NCBI RefSeq assembly: GCF_030124145.1
Contig: NZ_JASKMS010000026.1
Coordinates: 57,108 to 121,107, forward strand
Origin: Streptomyces sp. 378
GTDB taxonomy: Bacteria; Actinomycetota; Actinomycetes; Streptomycetales; Streptomycetaceae
Reading direction: 5' to 3'
Length of the DNA: 64,000 nucleotides
Shown piece after piece: positions 30,765 to 38,719 of the stretch; position 1 is the first letter of the stretch; each line of letters opens with the position of its first letter. The notes under the pieces were generated by a model. It had not been told where the DNA came from, made no database searches, and saw nothing but the letters and a program-made list of their open reading frames with translations. The translations under genes were made by a program, and so were the position numbers.

Positions 30765-31123
30765 TGGGCGATGTCCTTGCGCAGGGCGGCCGCGGCGCCG
30801 AGGTAGACGTGGGCGATGTCGGCCCGGGGCCGGTCGGACTCGATGTGCGCGAGGACACGGACGACGCGGGGCATGGCGCCCTCGATGTCCAGTTCCTGGG
30901 CGCAGATCAGCGGGACGTCGACGATGCCCAGCTTGCGGGCGGCGGCCGCCGGGAAGTCGCTGTGCAGATCGGGCGTGGCCGTGAACCAGATGCTGATCAG
31001 GTCGTCGGCGGCGAGATCGTTGCGCTCGAGGATCTCCGTGAGCAGGGCTCCGACCTGCTCGTCCATGTGCCCGGCCTCGTCCCGTTCGAGTTGGACGGCG
31101 CCCCGGACCGCTCGTACCGCCAC
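30761..31123 (-). CDS. aroH: Chorismate mutase, AroH type
   Basis: 120 residues from the GTG at 31123 (AAGGAG, 7-nt spacer). The monofunctional AroH/BsCM fold: MAVRAVRGAVQLERDEAGHM with the active-site Arg residues near the N-terminus, LISIWFTATPDLHSDFPAAAARKLG, VPLICAQELDIEGAMPRVVRVLAHIE, and AHVYLGAAAALRKDI. It converts chorismate to prephenate, the substrate of the coupled downstream dehydrogenase. First gene of the pair; promoter in the 178 bp shared with the divergent Rieske gene. Confidence 0.93.
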   Translation of the reverse strand: MAVRAVRGAVQLERDEAGHMDEQVGALLTEILERNDLAADDLISIWFTATPDLHSDFPAAAARKLGIVDVPLICAQELDIEGAMPRVVRVLAHIESDRPRADIAHVYLGAAAALRKDIAQ

Positions 31124-31238
31124 GGCGATGCTCCTTGCTCACGTACGTGTCGCTCTGCCTCCGGCCAGCCTAGTCAGCCGCGCGGCCCGGGGGCGCGGCG
31201 CCCGCCCGGCGAGACGCCGGGTTCGCATGCTTTGGGTC

Positions 31239-31258
31239 GGTTCAGTGCAAAATGAACC
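31239..31258. promoter_or_regulatory. Inverted repeat GGTTCA-N8-TGAACC before the Rieske gene
   Basis: GGTTCAGTGCAAAATGAACC has 6-bp arms about a central 8 nt and lies 43 bp upstream of the Rieske ATG, in the region shared with aroH. It is a candidate operator; no regulator is encoded beside it. Confidence 0.45.
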
Positions 31259-31301
31259 AACCTCTGATTCATCCTCTCTTTGGCACTTCCGGAGTGACGA
31301 C

Positions 31302-31742
31302 ATGAGCTACGAGACCACACGCCGCACGGTTCTCCTCACCACGGGCGCGTCAGGTGCGGCGGCGCTCGTCGCGGCCTGCGGTGGGGGCGGCGGCGACAAC
31401 GGCTCCGCGTCCACGGACTCCCCCACCGCCGAGGGAGCGTCCAGCGGGCCCGCCGGCCGGGTCCTGGCCGGCATCGACGAGATCCCGGTCGGCGGCGGCA
31501 AGATCTTCAAAGACGAGGAGATCGTGGTGACCCAGCCGGAGCAGGGCCGGTTCAAGGCCTTCTCGGCGATCTGCACCCACCAGCGCTGCACGGTGGGGTC
31601 CGTCTCCGACGGCACGATCAACTGCCCCTGCCACGGCAGCAGGTTCGAGATCACCGACGGGTCGGTGGCTCAGGGTCCGGCGACCCGCCCGCTGCCCGCC
31701 GAGCCGATCACCGTGGAGGGGAACTCGATCCGCCTGGCGTGA
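31302..31742 (+). CDS. Tat-exported Rieske [2Fe-2S] lipoprotein
   Basis: 146 residues; ATG 31302 with GGAG 8 nt upstream. A twin-arginine RR at 7-8, hydrophobic stretch and lipobox LVAAC (Cys26) indicate a Tat-dependent lipoprotein. A Gly/Ser/Thr linker precedes a compact Rieske domain (about 52-146). The cluster ligands are Cys91 and His93 (CTHQRC) and Cys108 and His111 (CPCHGS), with Cys96-Cys110 as the disulfide. This soluble-domain type occurs widely in Streptomyces without a bc1 or oxygenase partner; its redox partner is unknown. It converges on the ADP-ribosylglycohydrolase gene with 9 bp between. Confidence 0.88.
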   Translation: MSYETTRRTVLLTTGASGAAALVAACGGGGGDNGSASTDSPTAEGASSGPAGRVLAGIDEIPVGGGKIFKDEEIVVTQPEQGRFKAFSAICTHQRCTVGSVSDGTINCPCHGSRFEITDGSVAQGPATRPLPAEPITVEGNSIRLA

Positions 31743-31751
31743 GGGCCCTCC

Positions 31752-32771
31752 TCACGCGTCCCACAGCGCCCCGAGGGTGAGCAGGTCGCTCCGGTACTCG
31801 ACGCGGTCGGCCCACTCGGTGGGCCAGGCCTCCGCGCCCAGGCAGGCGCCCGCGAAAGCGCCCGCCAGGCAGGCGATCGAGTCCGAGTCGCCGACGGTGC
31901 AGGCAGCCCGCCGCAGGACCGTCACCGGCTCGTCGACGAAGAGCAGGAAGCACAGCAGCCCGGTCGCCAGGGCTTCCTCGGCGATCCAGCCCTCGCCGGT
32001 GGCCAGGCAGGGATCGGTCTCCGGCGAGACGGTGCGCACGGCGTGCTGGAGCCGGTCGAGGGCCTCCAGGCACTCGTCCCAGCCGCGCGCGATGAACCGC
32101 TCGGGGCTCGGGTCCTCGGCCCGGCGCCACAGGTCGCCGAGCCAGCGCTCGTGGTAGTGACCACGGTTCTCCAGGGCGTACGAGCGGAGCAGCCCGACCA
32201 GCCCGGTCGGCTCGGCGCCCTGGGCGAGCAGGCGTACGGCGTGTGCGGTGAGGTCGGAGGCCGCCAGGGCCGTGGGGTGCCCGTGTGTCAGCGCCGCCTG
32301 CAACTGGGCGGCACCGGCCCGCTGTTCGTCACTGAGGCCGGGCACCAGCCCCAGGGGCGCGACGCGCATGTTGGCACCGCAGCCCTTGGATTGGATCTGG
32401 GCGGCGTCCTGCCAGGGACGGGCTTCGTCCTTCAGCAGATAGCAGGCCTTGAGGCAGGTGCGGCCGGGGGCCCGGTTGTTCTCCGGCGACTGGTACCAGT
32501 CCACGAACTCCTCACGCAGGGGCCGGGCCAGCCGCAACGGGGTGAGCAGCCCCCGGTCCATCGCCGTCCGCACCGCGCGGCCCAGCGCCAGCGTCATCTG
32601 TGTGTCGTCCGAGACGCGGGCACGCCGCGGCAGCTCCATCTCCCGCCACGGACCGAACTCGGCGAGGATCGAGGGGACGTCACTGAACTCGGTCGGGAAA
32701 CCGAGCGCGTCCCCGAGGGCGAGCCCGGTGAGCGCGCCGGTGGCGGCCTGCTTGTGGACGAGCATGGTCAT
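31752..32771 (-). CDS. ADP-ribosylglycohydrolase (DraG/ARH family)
   Basis: 339 residues. ATG 32771 overlaps the stop of the NrtR-like gene (ATGA), so the two are translated together. ARH-fold features: GALTGLALGDALGFPTEF at the N-terminus, the first metal site VSDDTQMT (53-60), GCGANMRVAPLGLVPG in the middle, and the second metal site GDSDSIACLAGAFAGA near 290-305 (usually GDTDT). These enzymes remove ADP-ribose from proteins or hydrolyse related ADP-ribose conjugates with two Mg or Mn ions. Coupling to a Nudix regulator that senses ADP-ribose-type metabolites suggests a self-contained ADP-ribose salvage unit. Confidence 0.88.
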   Translation of the reverse strand: MTMLVHKQAATGALTGLALGDALGFPTEFSDVPSILAEFGPWREMELPRRARVSDDTQMTLALGRAVRTAMDRGLLTPLRLARPLREEFVDWYQSPENNRAPGRTCLKACYLLKDEARPWQDAAQIQSKGCGANMRVAPLGLVPGLSDEQRAGAAQLQAALTHGHPTALAASDLTAHAVRLLAQGAEPTGLVGLLRSYALENRGHYHERWLGDLWRRAEDPSPERFIARGWDECLEALDRLQHAVRTVSPETDPCLATGEGWIAEEALATGLLCFLLFVDEPVTVLRRAACTVGDSDSIACLAGAFAGACLGAEAWPTEWADRVEYRSDLLTLGALWDA

Positions 32772-33487
32772 GCGGGGCGTCCTTCCCGGGTCGGGCGGAG
32801 GAGCGGCGGATGGAGGGTGGTGGCGCTTCCGGCCCGGTACAGCGCGGCGGGTTTGCCCCGGCCGCCGGTCAGTCGCGCCGCACCCGGGACGGGTTCGACG
32901 AAGCCCGGCGTGGCGAGCACCTTGCGCCGGAAGTTGGGCCGGTCCAGGGCGGTGCCCCACACGGTCTCGTAGACCTGCTGGAGCTCGCCGAGGGTGAACT
33001 CGGGCGGGCAGAAGGCGGTGGCGAGGCAGGTGTACTCGAGCTTGGCGCCGACGCGGTCGTGGGCGTCGGCCAGGATGCGGTCGTGGTCGAAGGCGAGCGG
33101 CCCCACCGTGTCGTACGGCAGCCAGTCGGCCCGGGCCGCGTCACTGCCGCCGTGCGCCTCGGGCGCGTCGGGCAGCAGTGCGGCGAAGGCGATCGACACG
33201 ACCCGCATCCGGGGGTCGCGGCCGGGCTCGCTGTAGGTCCGCAGCTGCTCCAGATGCAGCCCGGAGACGTCCGACAGGCCGGTTTCCTCGGCGAGTTCAC
33301 GCCGGGCTGCCGTCTCCGCGGACTCCTCGGGCTGCACGAACCCGCCGGGCAGGGCCCGGCGCCCGGCGTACGGCTCCTGCCCGCGCTCGACGAGCAACAC
33401 GTGCAGCGCGCCCTCGCGAAGAGTGAACACGGCCAGGTCGACGGTGACGGCGAAGGGTTCGTGGGCGTACTTGTCGTAGTCGGCCAT
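32768..33487 (-). CDS. nrtR: NrtR-like regulator: Nudix domain fused to winged helix
   Basis: 239 residues from ATG 33487; an upstream frame extension reads through the operator and is rejected. Residues 10-140 are a Nudix fold with a full box GGFVQPEESAETAARRELAE then ETGL (48-71), which fits GX5EX7REUXEEXGU, so hydrolase activity could be retained; many NrtR proteins have lost it. Residues about 150-225 form the C-terminal winged helix of NrtR proteins (CPPEFTLGELQQVYETVWG, LDRPNFRRKVLATPGFVEP). NrtR represses NAD-metabolism genes and is released by ADP-ribose. It lies 80 bp after rluB and behind a very long inverted repeat, and is coupled to an ADP-ribosylglycohydrolase. Confidence 0.85.
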   Translation of the reverse strand: MADYDKYAHEPFAVTVDLAVFTLREGALHVLLVERGQEPYAGRRALPGGFVQPEESAETAARRELAEETGLSDVSGLHLEQLRTYSEPGRDPRMRVVSIAFAALLPDAPEAHGGSDAARADWLPYDTVGPLAFDHDRILADAHDRVGAKLEYTCLATAFCPPEFTLGELQQVYETVWGTALDRPNFRRKVLATPGFVEPVPGAARLTGGRGKPAALYRAGSATTLHPPLLRPTREGRPA

Positions 33488-33488
33488 G

Positions 33489-33539
33489 CACCTGCACCCC
33501 CTTTTATAGTCGCTCTGACTATAAAAGGGGGTGCAGGTG
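33489..33539. promoter_or_regulatory. 51-bp inverted repeat over the nrtR promoter and ribosome site
   Basis: Arms of 23 bp are perfect: 33489-33511 and 33517-33539 around a 5-nt centre GCTCT. The inner part reads TATAGTC-5 nt-GACTATA, the kind of AT-rich palindrome reported for NrtR boxes. The outer part carries the GGGGG ribosome site and ends one base before the ATG. It may work as DNA (operator) and also as an RNA hairpin that hides the start. Confidence 0.75.
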
Positions 33540-33567
33540 ACGCACAAGCCCTCGGAGGCGGTGATGC

Positions 33568-34629
33568 CTAGAGGTCGACCTCCTGCATCAGCATCCCGAC
33601 CTCGGTGTTGGACAGCCGCCGCAGCCAGCCCGACTTCTGGTCGCCCAGGGTGATCGGCCCGAAGGCGACCCGCACCAGCTTGTCGACCGGGAAGCCGGCC
33701 TCCGCGAGCATCCGGCGCACGATGTGCTTGCGGCCCTCGTGGAGGGTGACCTCGACGAGGTAGTTCTTGCCGGTCTGCTGGACGACCCGGAAGTGGTCCG
33801 CGCGGGCGTAGCCGTCCTCCAGCTGGATGCCGTCCTTCAGCTGCTTGCCCAGGTCGCGCGGGATGGGTCCGACGATGTGCGCGAGGTAGGTCTTCTTCAC
33901 GCCGTACTTCGGGTGGGTCAGCCGGTGGGCCAGCTCGCCGTGGTTGGTGAGCAGGATGACGCCCTCGGTCTCGGTGTCGAGCCGGCCGACGTGGAAGAGC
34001 CGGGTCTCGCGGTTGGTGACGTAGTCACCGAGGCACTGCCGGCCGTCCGGGTCCTCCATGGTCGACACGACACCGGCGGGCTTGTTCAGCGCGAAGAACT
34101 GGTAGCGCTGCGTGGCTACGGTCAGCCCGTCGACCTTGATCTCGTCCTTCTCCGGGTCGACGCGCCGCCCCTGCTCCATGACGATCTCGCCGTTGATCTC
34201 GACCCGGGCCTGCTCGATCAGCTCCTCGCAGGCGCGCCGGGAGCCGAAGCCCGCACGGGCGAGGACCTTCTGCAGCCGCTCGCCCTCCTGCTCGGCGCCG
34301 GGGAAGGTCTTGGGGAGCTTGACCTCCTTCTTGCCGGCGTACCGGTCGCGGTTGCGCTCCTCGACCTTCGCGTCGTACTCACGCGGGCGCGCCGGGGTCG
34401 AGCGCCCCTGCTTCTGGGGCTGCTTGGGCCCCCCCTTGGCGCCGCCGCGCGCGGCACCGCCGCGCCCGGCCTTGGGGCCGTCCTTCGTCGCCCCGGGGCC
34501 CACGTCGTAGCGGCGCTCCTCGGGGCGGGGCTTGCTGGGGCGGCCCTGCCCCTGCTTCTGGTCCCTGTTGTTGCCGGCGCCGCGGTGGTTACCGCGCCCG
34601 CCGCTCTTGCCGCTGCCGCTGCTTCGCAT
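33568..34629 (-). CDS. rluB: 23S rRNA pseudouridine synthase RluB family
   Basis: 353 residues from ATG 34629, which shares one base with the scpB stop (TGATG). A long basic, Gly/Arg/Lys-rich disordered N-terminus (about 1-110) precedes an S4 RNA-binding domain (RLQKVLARAGFGSRRACEELIEQARVEING). The synthase domain has FALNKPAGVVST and the catalytic Asp in FHVGRLDTETEGVILLTN (about residue 215), then KTYLAHIVG and EGRKHIVRRMLAEAG. It modifies helix 89 of 23S rRNA in E. coli. The order scpA-scpB-rluB is widely conserved in Gram-positive bacteria. Confidence 0.93.
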   Translation of the reverse strand: MRSSGSGKSGGRGNHRGAGNNRDQKQGQGRPSKPRPEERRYDVGPGATKDGPKAGRGGAARGGAKGGPKQPQKQGRSTPARPREYDAKVEERNRDRYAGKKEVKLPKTFPGAEQEGERLQKVLARAGFGSRRACEELIEQARVEINGEIVMEQGRRVDPEKDEIKVDGLTVATQRYQFFALNKPAGVVSTMEDPDGRQCLGDYVTNRETRLFHVGRLDTETEGVILLTNHGELAHRLTHPKYGVKKTYLAHIVGPIPRDLGKQLKDGIQLEDGYARADHFRVVQQTGKNYLVEVTLHEGRKHIVRRMLAEAGFPVDKLVRVAFGPITLGDQKSGWLRRLSNTEVGMLMQEVDL

Positions 34630-35318
34630 CAAAGTTCCGTCTGGTCGTCTTCGTCGTCGGTACCCGGGGTGGCCGGGCGGCTGCCCGGCACGTCGTCGTC
34701 AGGCGCGTCCGGGTCGAACGACGGTACGCCTTCCTGGGTCTCGGCCTCGATCGCCTCCGCCTCCGGGAGGAAGGGCGCGAGCTCCGGGAGCTCGTCCAGA
34801 CCGCGCAGGCCCATCCGCTCCAGGAAGTAGTTCGTCGTCGTGTACAGGATCGCACCTGTTTCGGGTTCCGTGCCCGCCTCCTCTATCAGACCGCGCTGGA
34901 GGAGGGTGCGCATGACACCGTCGCAGTTGACTCCGCGCACGGCCGAGACCCGGCTGCGGCTGACCGGCTGCCGGTAGGCGACGACAGCCAGGGTCTCCAG
35001 GGCGGCCTGGGTGAGGCGGGCCTGCTGGCCGTCCAGGACGAAGCGCTCGACGGCCGGGGCGAACGCGGCCCGGGTGTAGAAGCGCCAGCCGTTCGCGACG
35101 TGGCGCAGCTCGAATCCGCGGCCCTGGACGGTGTACTCGTCGGCCAGTTCGCGCAGGGCGTCCGCAATCTGGCGTCTGGGCCGCTCCAGTATCCGCGCGA
35201 GATGCTCCTCGGTCGCCGGCTCGTCCACGACCATGAGGACGGCCTCCAGGGCCGGCTTGAGGTCGAGATCGGCGACGGCACGCGGCCCGGCCGGCAGGTC
35301 GGTCGTTCGCTCGCTCAC
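34629..35318 (-). CDS. scpB: Segregation and condensation protein B
   Basis: 229 residues from the GTG at 35318, overlapping the scpA stop (GTGA). Two winged-helix domains: LKPALEAVLMVVDEPATEEHLARIL and LTQAALETLAVVAYRQPVSRSRVSAVRGVNCDGVMRTLLQRGLIEEAG, followed by TNYFLERMGLRGLDELPEL. The C-terminal 45 residues are acidic and disordered. It is the kite subunit of the SMC-ScpAB condensin; SMC itself is not in the window. Confidence 0.93.
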   Translation of the reverse strand: MSERTTDLPAGPRAVADLDLKPALEAVLMVVDEPATEEHLARILERPRRQIADALRELADEYTVQGRGFELRHVANGWRFYTRAAFAPAVERFVLDGQQARLTQAALETLAVVAYRQPVSRSRVSAVRGVNCDGVMRTLLQRGLIEEAGTEPETGAILYTTTNYFLERMGLRGLDELPELAPFLPEAEAIEAETQEGVPSFDPDAPDDDVPGSRPATPGTDDEDDQTEL

Positions 35319-36583
35319 GCCTTCTTCTCCTCCTTCGGCGGCTCGGGCGGCCGGTCGAACTCGTCGGTGACGGTCGGGGTCTCGTCCCCGTCCCCGCCGG
35401 TCCACCGTACGAGCAGGTCCCCGAGCGCGGTCTCCTGTTCCAGCGCGACGGCCTTCTCGCGGTACAGCTCCAGCAGGGCCAGGAACCTCGCCACGATCGT
35501 CAAGGTGTCGTCGGTGTCCGCCACGAGGTCCTGGAAGCCGGCCTCGCCGAGCTCCCGGAGCCGGGCCACGACGATCTGCGCCTGCTCCTGCACGCTGACC
35601 AGCGGGGCGTGGATGTGGTCGACGTAGACCTGCGGCTTGGGCTTGGGCTGCATCGCCTTCACGGCGAGCTTCGCGAAGCCCTCCGCGCCGATGCTGATGA
35701 CGACGTCGGGCAGCAGCTCGGCATGGTGCGCCTCCAGCCCGACGGTCCTCGGGTAGCGCCGGGCCTCGTCGTCGAGGCGTCCGCTGAAGATGTCGGCGAT
35801 CTGCTTGTACGCGCGGTACTGCAGCAGCCGGGCGAACAACAGGTCCCGCGCTTCGAGCAGCGCCAGATCGCCCTCGTCCTCCACCTCGGCGGCGGGCAGC
35901 AACCGCGCGGCCTTCAGGTCCAGCAGCGTGGCGGCGACGACCAGGAACTCGGTCGTCTCGTCCAGGTCCCAGTCCGGCCCCATGGCCCGGATGTACGCCA
36001 TGAACTCGTCGGTCACCTTCGACAGCGCGACCTCGGTGACGTCCAGCTTGTGCCGCGAGATCAGCTGCAGCAGCAGGTCGAAGGGCCCTTCGAAGTTGGC
36101 GAGCCGGACCTTGAAGACCCCGTCGTCGGCCGCTTCCGCGTCCTGTGCCGACGGGGCGGGGCCGGGATCGGCCCCGGAGGCCTCCGCCGGTCCGGCCACG
36201 GGAGCCGCCTCAGCGAACTCCTGGGCCAGCGGGACCGCGGGCTCCACAGCCCCGGGCGACGCCCCGGCCTGCGGCGGCCGGGCCCCGTCCATGGACCCGG
36301 TCGAGGACGCCACGGGCCCGGCCGAGCCCACGTCAGTCCGGGCCACGTCAGTCCGGGCCGCGTCAGTCCGGGCCGCGTTCGTCCGGGCCACGTCCTCCCC
36401 CGCCGCGCCCGCGGCCGAAACTCCCGGCCGGACGGTCTGCGCCGGCTCGGCGGGCTCAGTCGGCGGAGCCGTCCCGTTCGCCTCCGCAGGAGACCCGGCC
36501 GATGGAGCCGCCGGTCCCCGCCCCAGCGCACGCCGGCGGCCGACCGGGCCGCCGGGGGGTGGTGGGGGAACGTTCGAGGTCAT
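35315..36583 (-). CDS. scpA: Segregation and condensation protein A (kleisin) with long N-terminal extension
   Basis: 422 residues. The kleisin domain starts at about 155 (FKVRLANFEGPFDLLLQLI), with KLDVTEVALSKVTDEFMAYI and DLDETTEFLVVAATLLDLKAARLLP, and ends near 400. The preceding 150 residues are a Pro/Ala/Glu-rich disordered extension containing a short ARTD(V/A) tandem repeat encoded at 36330-36389. Such an extension is much longer than in Bacillus ScpA. The ATG at 36583 follows the RHH-like gene by 18 bp. The protein bridges the SMC heads in condensin. Confidence 0.9.
   Translation of the reverse strand: MTSNVPPPPPGGPVGRRRALGRGPAAPSAGSPAEANGTAPPTEPAEPAQTVRPGVSAAGAAGEDVARTNAARTDAARTDVARTDVGSAGPVASSTGSMDGARPPQAGASPGAVEPAVPLAQEFAEAAPVAGPAEASGADPGPAPSAQDAEAADDGVFKVRLANFEGPFDLLLQLISRHKLDVTEVALSKVTDEFMAYIRAMGPDWDLDETTEFLVVAATLLDLKAARLLPAAEVEDEGDLALLEARDLLFARLLQYRAYKQIADIFSGRLDDEARRYPRTVGLEAHHAELLPDVVISIGAEGFAKLAVKAMQPKPKPQVYVDHIHAPLVSVQEQAQIVVARLRELGEAGFQDLVADTDDTLTIVARFLALLELYREKAVALEQETALGDLLVRWTGGDGDETPTVTDEFDRPPEPPKEEKKA
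36330..36389. repeat. 15-bp tandem repeat inside scpA, four copies
   Basis: Units ACGTCAGTCCGGGCC at 36330, 36345, 36360 (first base G) and 36375 (GCGTTCGTCCGGGCC); the next 15 bp are degenerate. In frame, each unit encodes five residues (ARTDV/ARTDA). Confidence 0.85.
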
Positions 36584-36601
36584 GGCCCCCGCAGGCTACC
36601 G

Positions 36602-37195
36602 CTACCGCCCGCGCAGTCGTCGTACGAGGATGCTGGCGTCTCCGCGGGTCTCCAGGTCGGCGAGGACCACGGCGACCGCTTCGCGGACGATGCGTCCGCG
36701 GTCGACGGCCAGGCCGTGCTCACCGCGGAGCACGAGACGGGCGTGCTCCAGGTCCATGAGCTCCTCGGCCGACACGTACACCGTGATCTTCTCGTCGTGC
36801 CGCTCACGGCCACTGGGGCGGCGCGAGGGGCTGCGCCCGCGCTTGCGGGACGTGGCTCCCGCGGCACCCGCGGTCCCGGCGGCAGAACCTTCCTGCGCCG
36901 TCTGCCGACGGGCGGAGCCGGAGCGCCCGGCGGCCGCGGAACGGCTGTGGGCCTCCCCGGCCTCGGCCGGTTCCGCATCCACCGCGACATGCTCGGCGCC
37001 CTCGCCGTCGCCACCCTGCGCGGGCACCGACTGCGGCGCGTCCTCCGCGGCCGCCGCGGCGTCGCCCTCCCCCGCCGGAGCGGGCACCCGGGCGTCGCCG
37101 TTGGCCTGACGCCTGGGCTGGGACGACTGAAGCGCCATCCCCCCTGTCGTACGGAAGAGTTCGTCGGCCCCCGGCAGACTCACTCGGCGTGACAC
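36602..37195 (-). CDS. ParA-linked protein with ribbon-helix-helix-like C-terminus
   Basis: 197 residues; the GTG start at 37195 lies 16 bp inside the end of the parA-like gene. Residues 1-20 (MSRRVSLPGADELFRTTGGM) form a short motif-like N-terminus. A disordered Ala/Glu/Gly/Arg stretch runs to about 130. The C-terminus reads HDEKITVYVSAEELMDLEHA, then a helix and VDRGRIVREAVAVVLADLE. A strand followed by two helices with basic residues looks like a ribbon-helix-helix DNA-binding fold, but this is my inference from pattern. Position between a ParA ATPase and scpAB suggests a DNA-tethering role like that of plasmid RHH centromere proteins. Confidence 0.7.
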   Translation of the reverse strand: MSRRVSLPGADELFRTTGGMALQSSQPRRQANGDARVPAPAGEGDAAAAAEDAPQSVPAQGGDGEGAEHVAVDAEPAEAGEAHSRSAAAGRSGSARRQTAQEGSAAGTAGAAGATSRKRGRSPSRRPSGRERHDEKITVYVSAEELMDLEHARLVLRGEHGLAVDRGRIVREAVAVVLADLETRGDASILVRRLRGR

Positions 37196-38349
37196 CGGGC
37201 GAGCACCTCCCTGGCGAGCTGGCGGTAGGCGGCGGCACCGACGGAGTTGGAGGCGTACGTGGTGATCGGCTCACCGGCGACCGTGGTCTCCGGGAAGCGG
37301 ACCGTGCGCCCGATGACCGTGTGGTAGACGTGGTCGTCGAACGCCTCGACCACCCGCGCCAGCACCTCACGGCTGTGCACCGTGCGCGAGTCGTACATCG
37401 TGGCGAGGATCCCGTCGAGCTCCAGCTCCGGGTTGAGCCGTTCCTGGACCTTCTCGATGGTCTCCGTCAACAGGGCCACACCGCGCAGTGCGAAGAACTC
37501 GCACTCCAGAGGCACTATCACCTTGTGGGCGGCCGTCAGGGCGTTCACCGTGAGCAGGCCGAGCGAGGGCTGGCAGTCGATGACGATGAAGTCGTAGTCG
37601 GGCAGCAGCGGCTTCAGGGCGCGCTGCAGCGTCGACTCGCGGGCGACCTCGGAGACCAGCTGGACCTCGGCCGCCGACAGGTCGATGTTGCTGGGCAGCA
37701 GGTCCATGTTGGGGACCGCCGTCTTCAGCAGCACCTCGTCGGCCGCCATCCCCCGCTCCATGAGCAGGTTGTAGACGGTGAGGTCGAGCTCCATCGGATT
37801 GACACCGAGTCCGACCGACAGCGCGCCCTGCGGGTCGAAGTCCACGAGCAGGACCCGGCGTCCGTACTCCGCGAGCGCGGCACCCAGGTTGATGGTCGAC
37901 GTGGTCTTGCCGACGCCGCCCTTCTGGTTGCACATCGCGATGATCTTCGCGGGACCGTGGTCGGGCAGCGGCCCCGGGATCGGGAAGTACGGCAGCGGGC
38001 GCCCGGTCGGGCCGACCCGCTCCCGGCGCTGTCTGGCCGCGTCGGGCGCGAGAGTGGCCGCGTACTCGGGGTCGGGCTCGTACTCCGCGTCGGGGTCGTA
38101 GAAGTGCCCCTCGGGCAGTTCGTCGTAGTCGGCGAAGTGGTTGTGGGGCGCGCCACTTCCGTCGCCGGCCATGGCGTTCACGTGATGGCCATCCATCTTC
38201 TGGTGTGCTGTGTGAGTCGCCTGCTGACTCTGGTGGGCTGCGAAGGTGCGCACAGCGACGGAGCCGACAGCCTCGAACCCCGCGGGACCCTGGTCCCGTG
38301 CAGGCATTCCTGGTTGACCACCCCCGGGAGTAAATGTCGACTCATTCAC
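37180..38349 (-). CDS. ParA/MinD-like ATPase, second (scp-linked) copy
   Basis: 389 residues from the GTG at 38349 (AAGGAGG, 11-nt spacer). A disordered His/Gln/Asp-rich N-terminal extension of about 133 residues precedes a standard ParA domain. It has deviant Walker A CNQKGGVGKTT (140-150), Walker A' VLLVDFDPQGALSVGLG, and switch II FIVIDCQPSLGLLTVNAL with YASNSVGAAAYRQLAREVL at the end. It is not in the gidB-parA-parB arrangement and no parS-type GTTTCACGTGAAAC was seen. It heads an operon with the RHH-like gene, scpA, scpB and rluB, so a role in chromosome or condensin positioning is likely. Confidence 0.88.
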   Translation of the reverse strand: MNESTFTPGGGQPGMPARDQGPAGFEAVGSVAVRTFAAHQSQQATHTAHQKMDGHHVNAMAGDGSGAPHNHFADYDELPEGHFYDPDAEYEPDPEYAATLAPDAARQRRERVGPTGRPLPYFPIPGPLPDHGPAKIIAMCNQKGGVGKTTSTINLGAALAEYGRRVLLVDFDPQGALSVGLGVNPMELDLTVYNLLMERGMAADEVLLKTAVPNMDLLPSNIDLSAAEVQLVSEVARESTLQRALKPLLPDYDFIVIDCQPSLGLLTVNALTAAHKVIVPLECEFFALRGVALLTETIEKVQERLNPELELDGILATMYDSRTVHSREVLARVVEAFDDHVYHTVIGRTVRFPETTVAGEPITTYASNSVGAAAYRQLAREVLARCHAE

Positions 38350-38719
38350 AAGTCGTCTTACCTCCTTGGTGACCAGGAAACTTCTAGACAGGTCAGCGTG
38401 GCACCATGCCGACGATTGGCGACTCTATGGCGTGTCGGGCGTCCGCAGCAACACAATCCGCCGGACCCGGCCCGATGTGTCGGCAATGAAACATCCGGCT
38501 GTCAAGGGCGTACGGCCGTCGCACGGCAGGTTTCACCGGTGTGCGAATCGGTTGAAGGGTTACGTTCGAGGCGAGTTGCTCGAGAATCGCGAAGTGACCA
38601 TACACACATCCGGCCGGACCTTGTCGGGCAAGGTCCGGCCGGGTGCGCGGCGTTGACGACGGGTGTTGACGTATCGCCTTTGCCGGTTGGTTACTTAGCC
38701 GACTTACCGGCCGCGAGGT
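38350..38719. other. Intergenic region between ald and the parA-like operon
   Basis: 370 bp. The part next to 38349 must carry the operon promoter. The ald terminator hairpin is at 38610-38642. No small gene was convincing. Confidence 0.55.
38610..38642 (-). terminator. Terminator downstream of ald
   Basis: CCGGCCGGACCTTG (38610-38623) and CAAGGTCCGGCCGG (38629-38642) form a perfect 14-bp stem with a 5-nt loop, 78 bp after the ald stop on the minus strand. Confidence 0.75.

Noticed and set aside
33489..33539. Terminator of rluB
   Set aside because: The hairpin could stop rluB transcription, but its arms cover the nrtR ribosome site up to the ATG and contain a TATAGTC-type operator core, so a regulatory role is the better reading.
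38350..38719. parS site expected near a ParA gene
   Set aside because: Only GTTTCACCGGTG-like text occurs (38529 region); it lacks the GTTTCACGTGAAAC palindrome.
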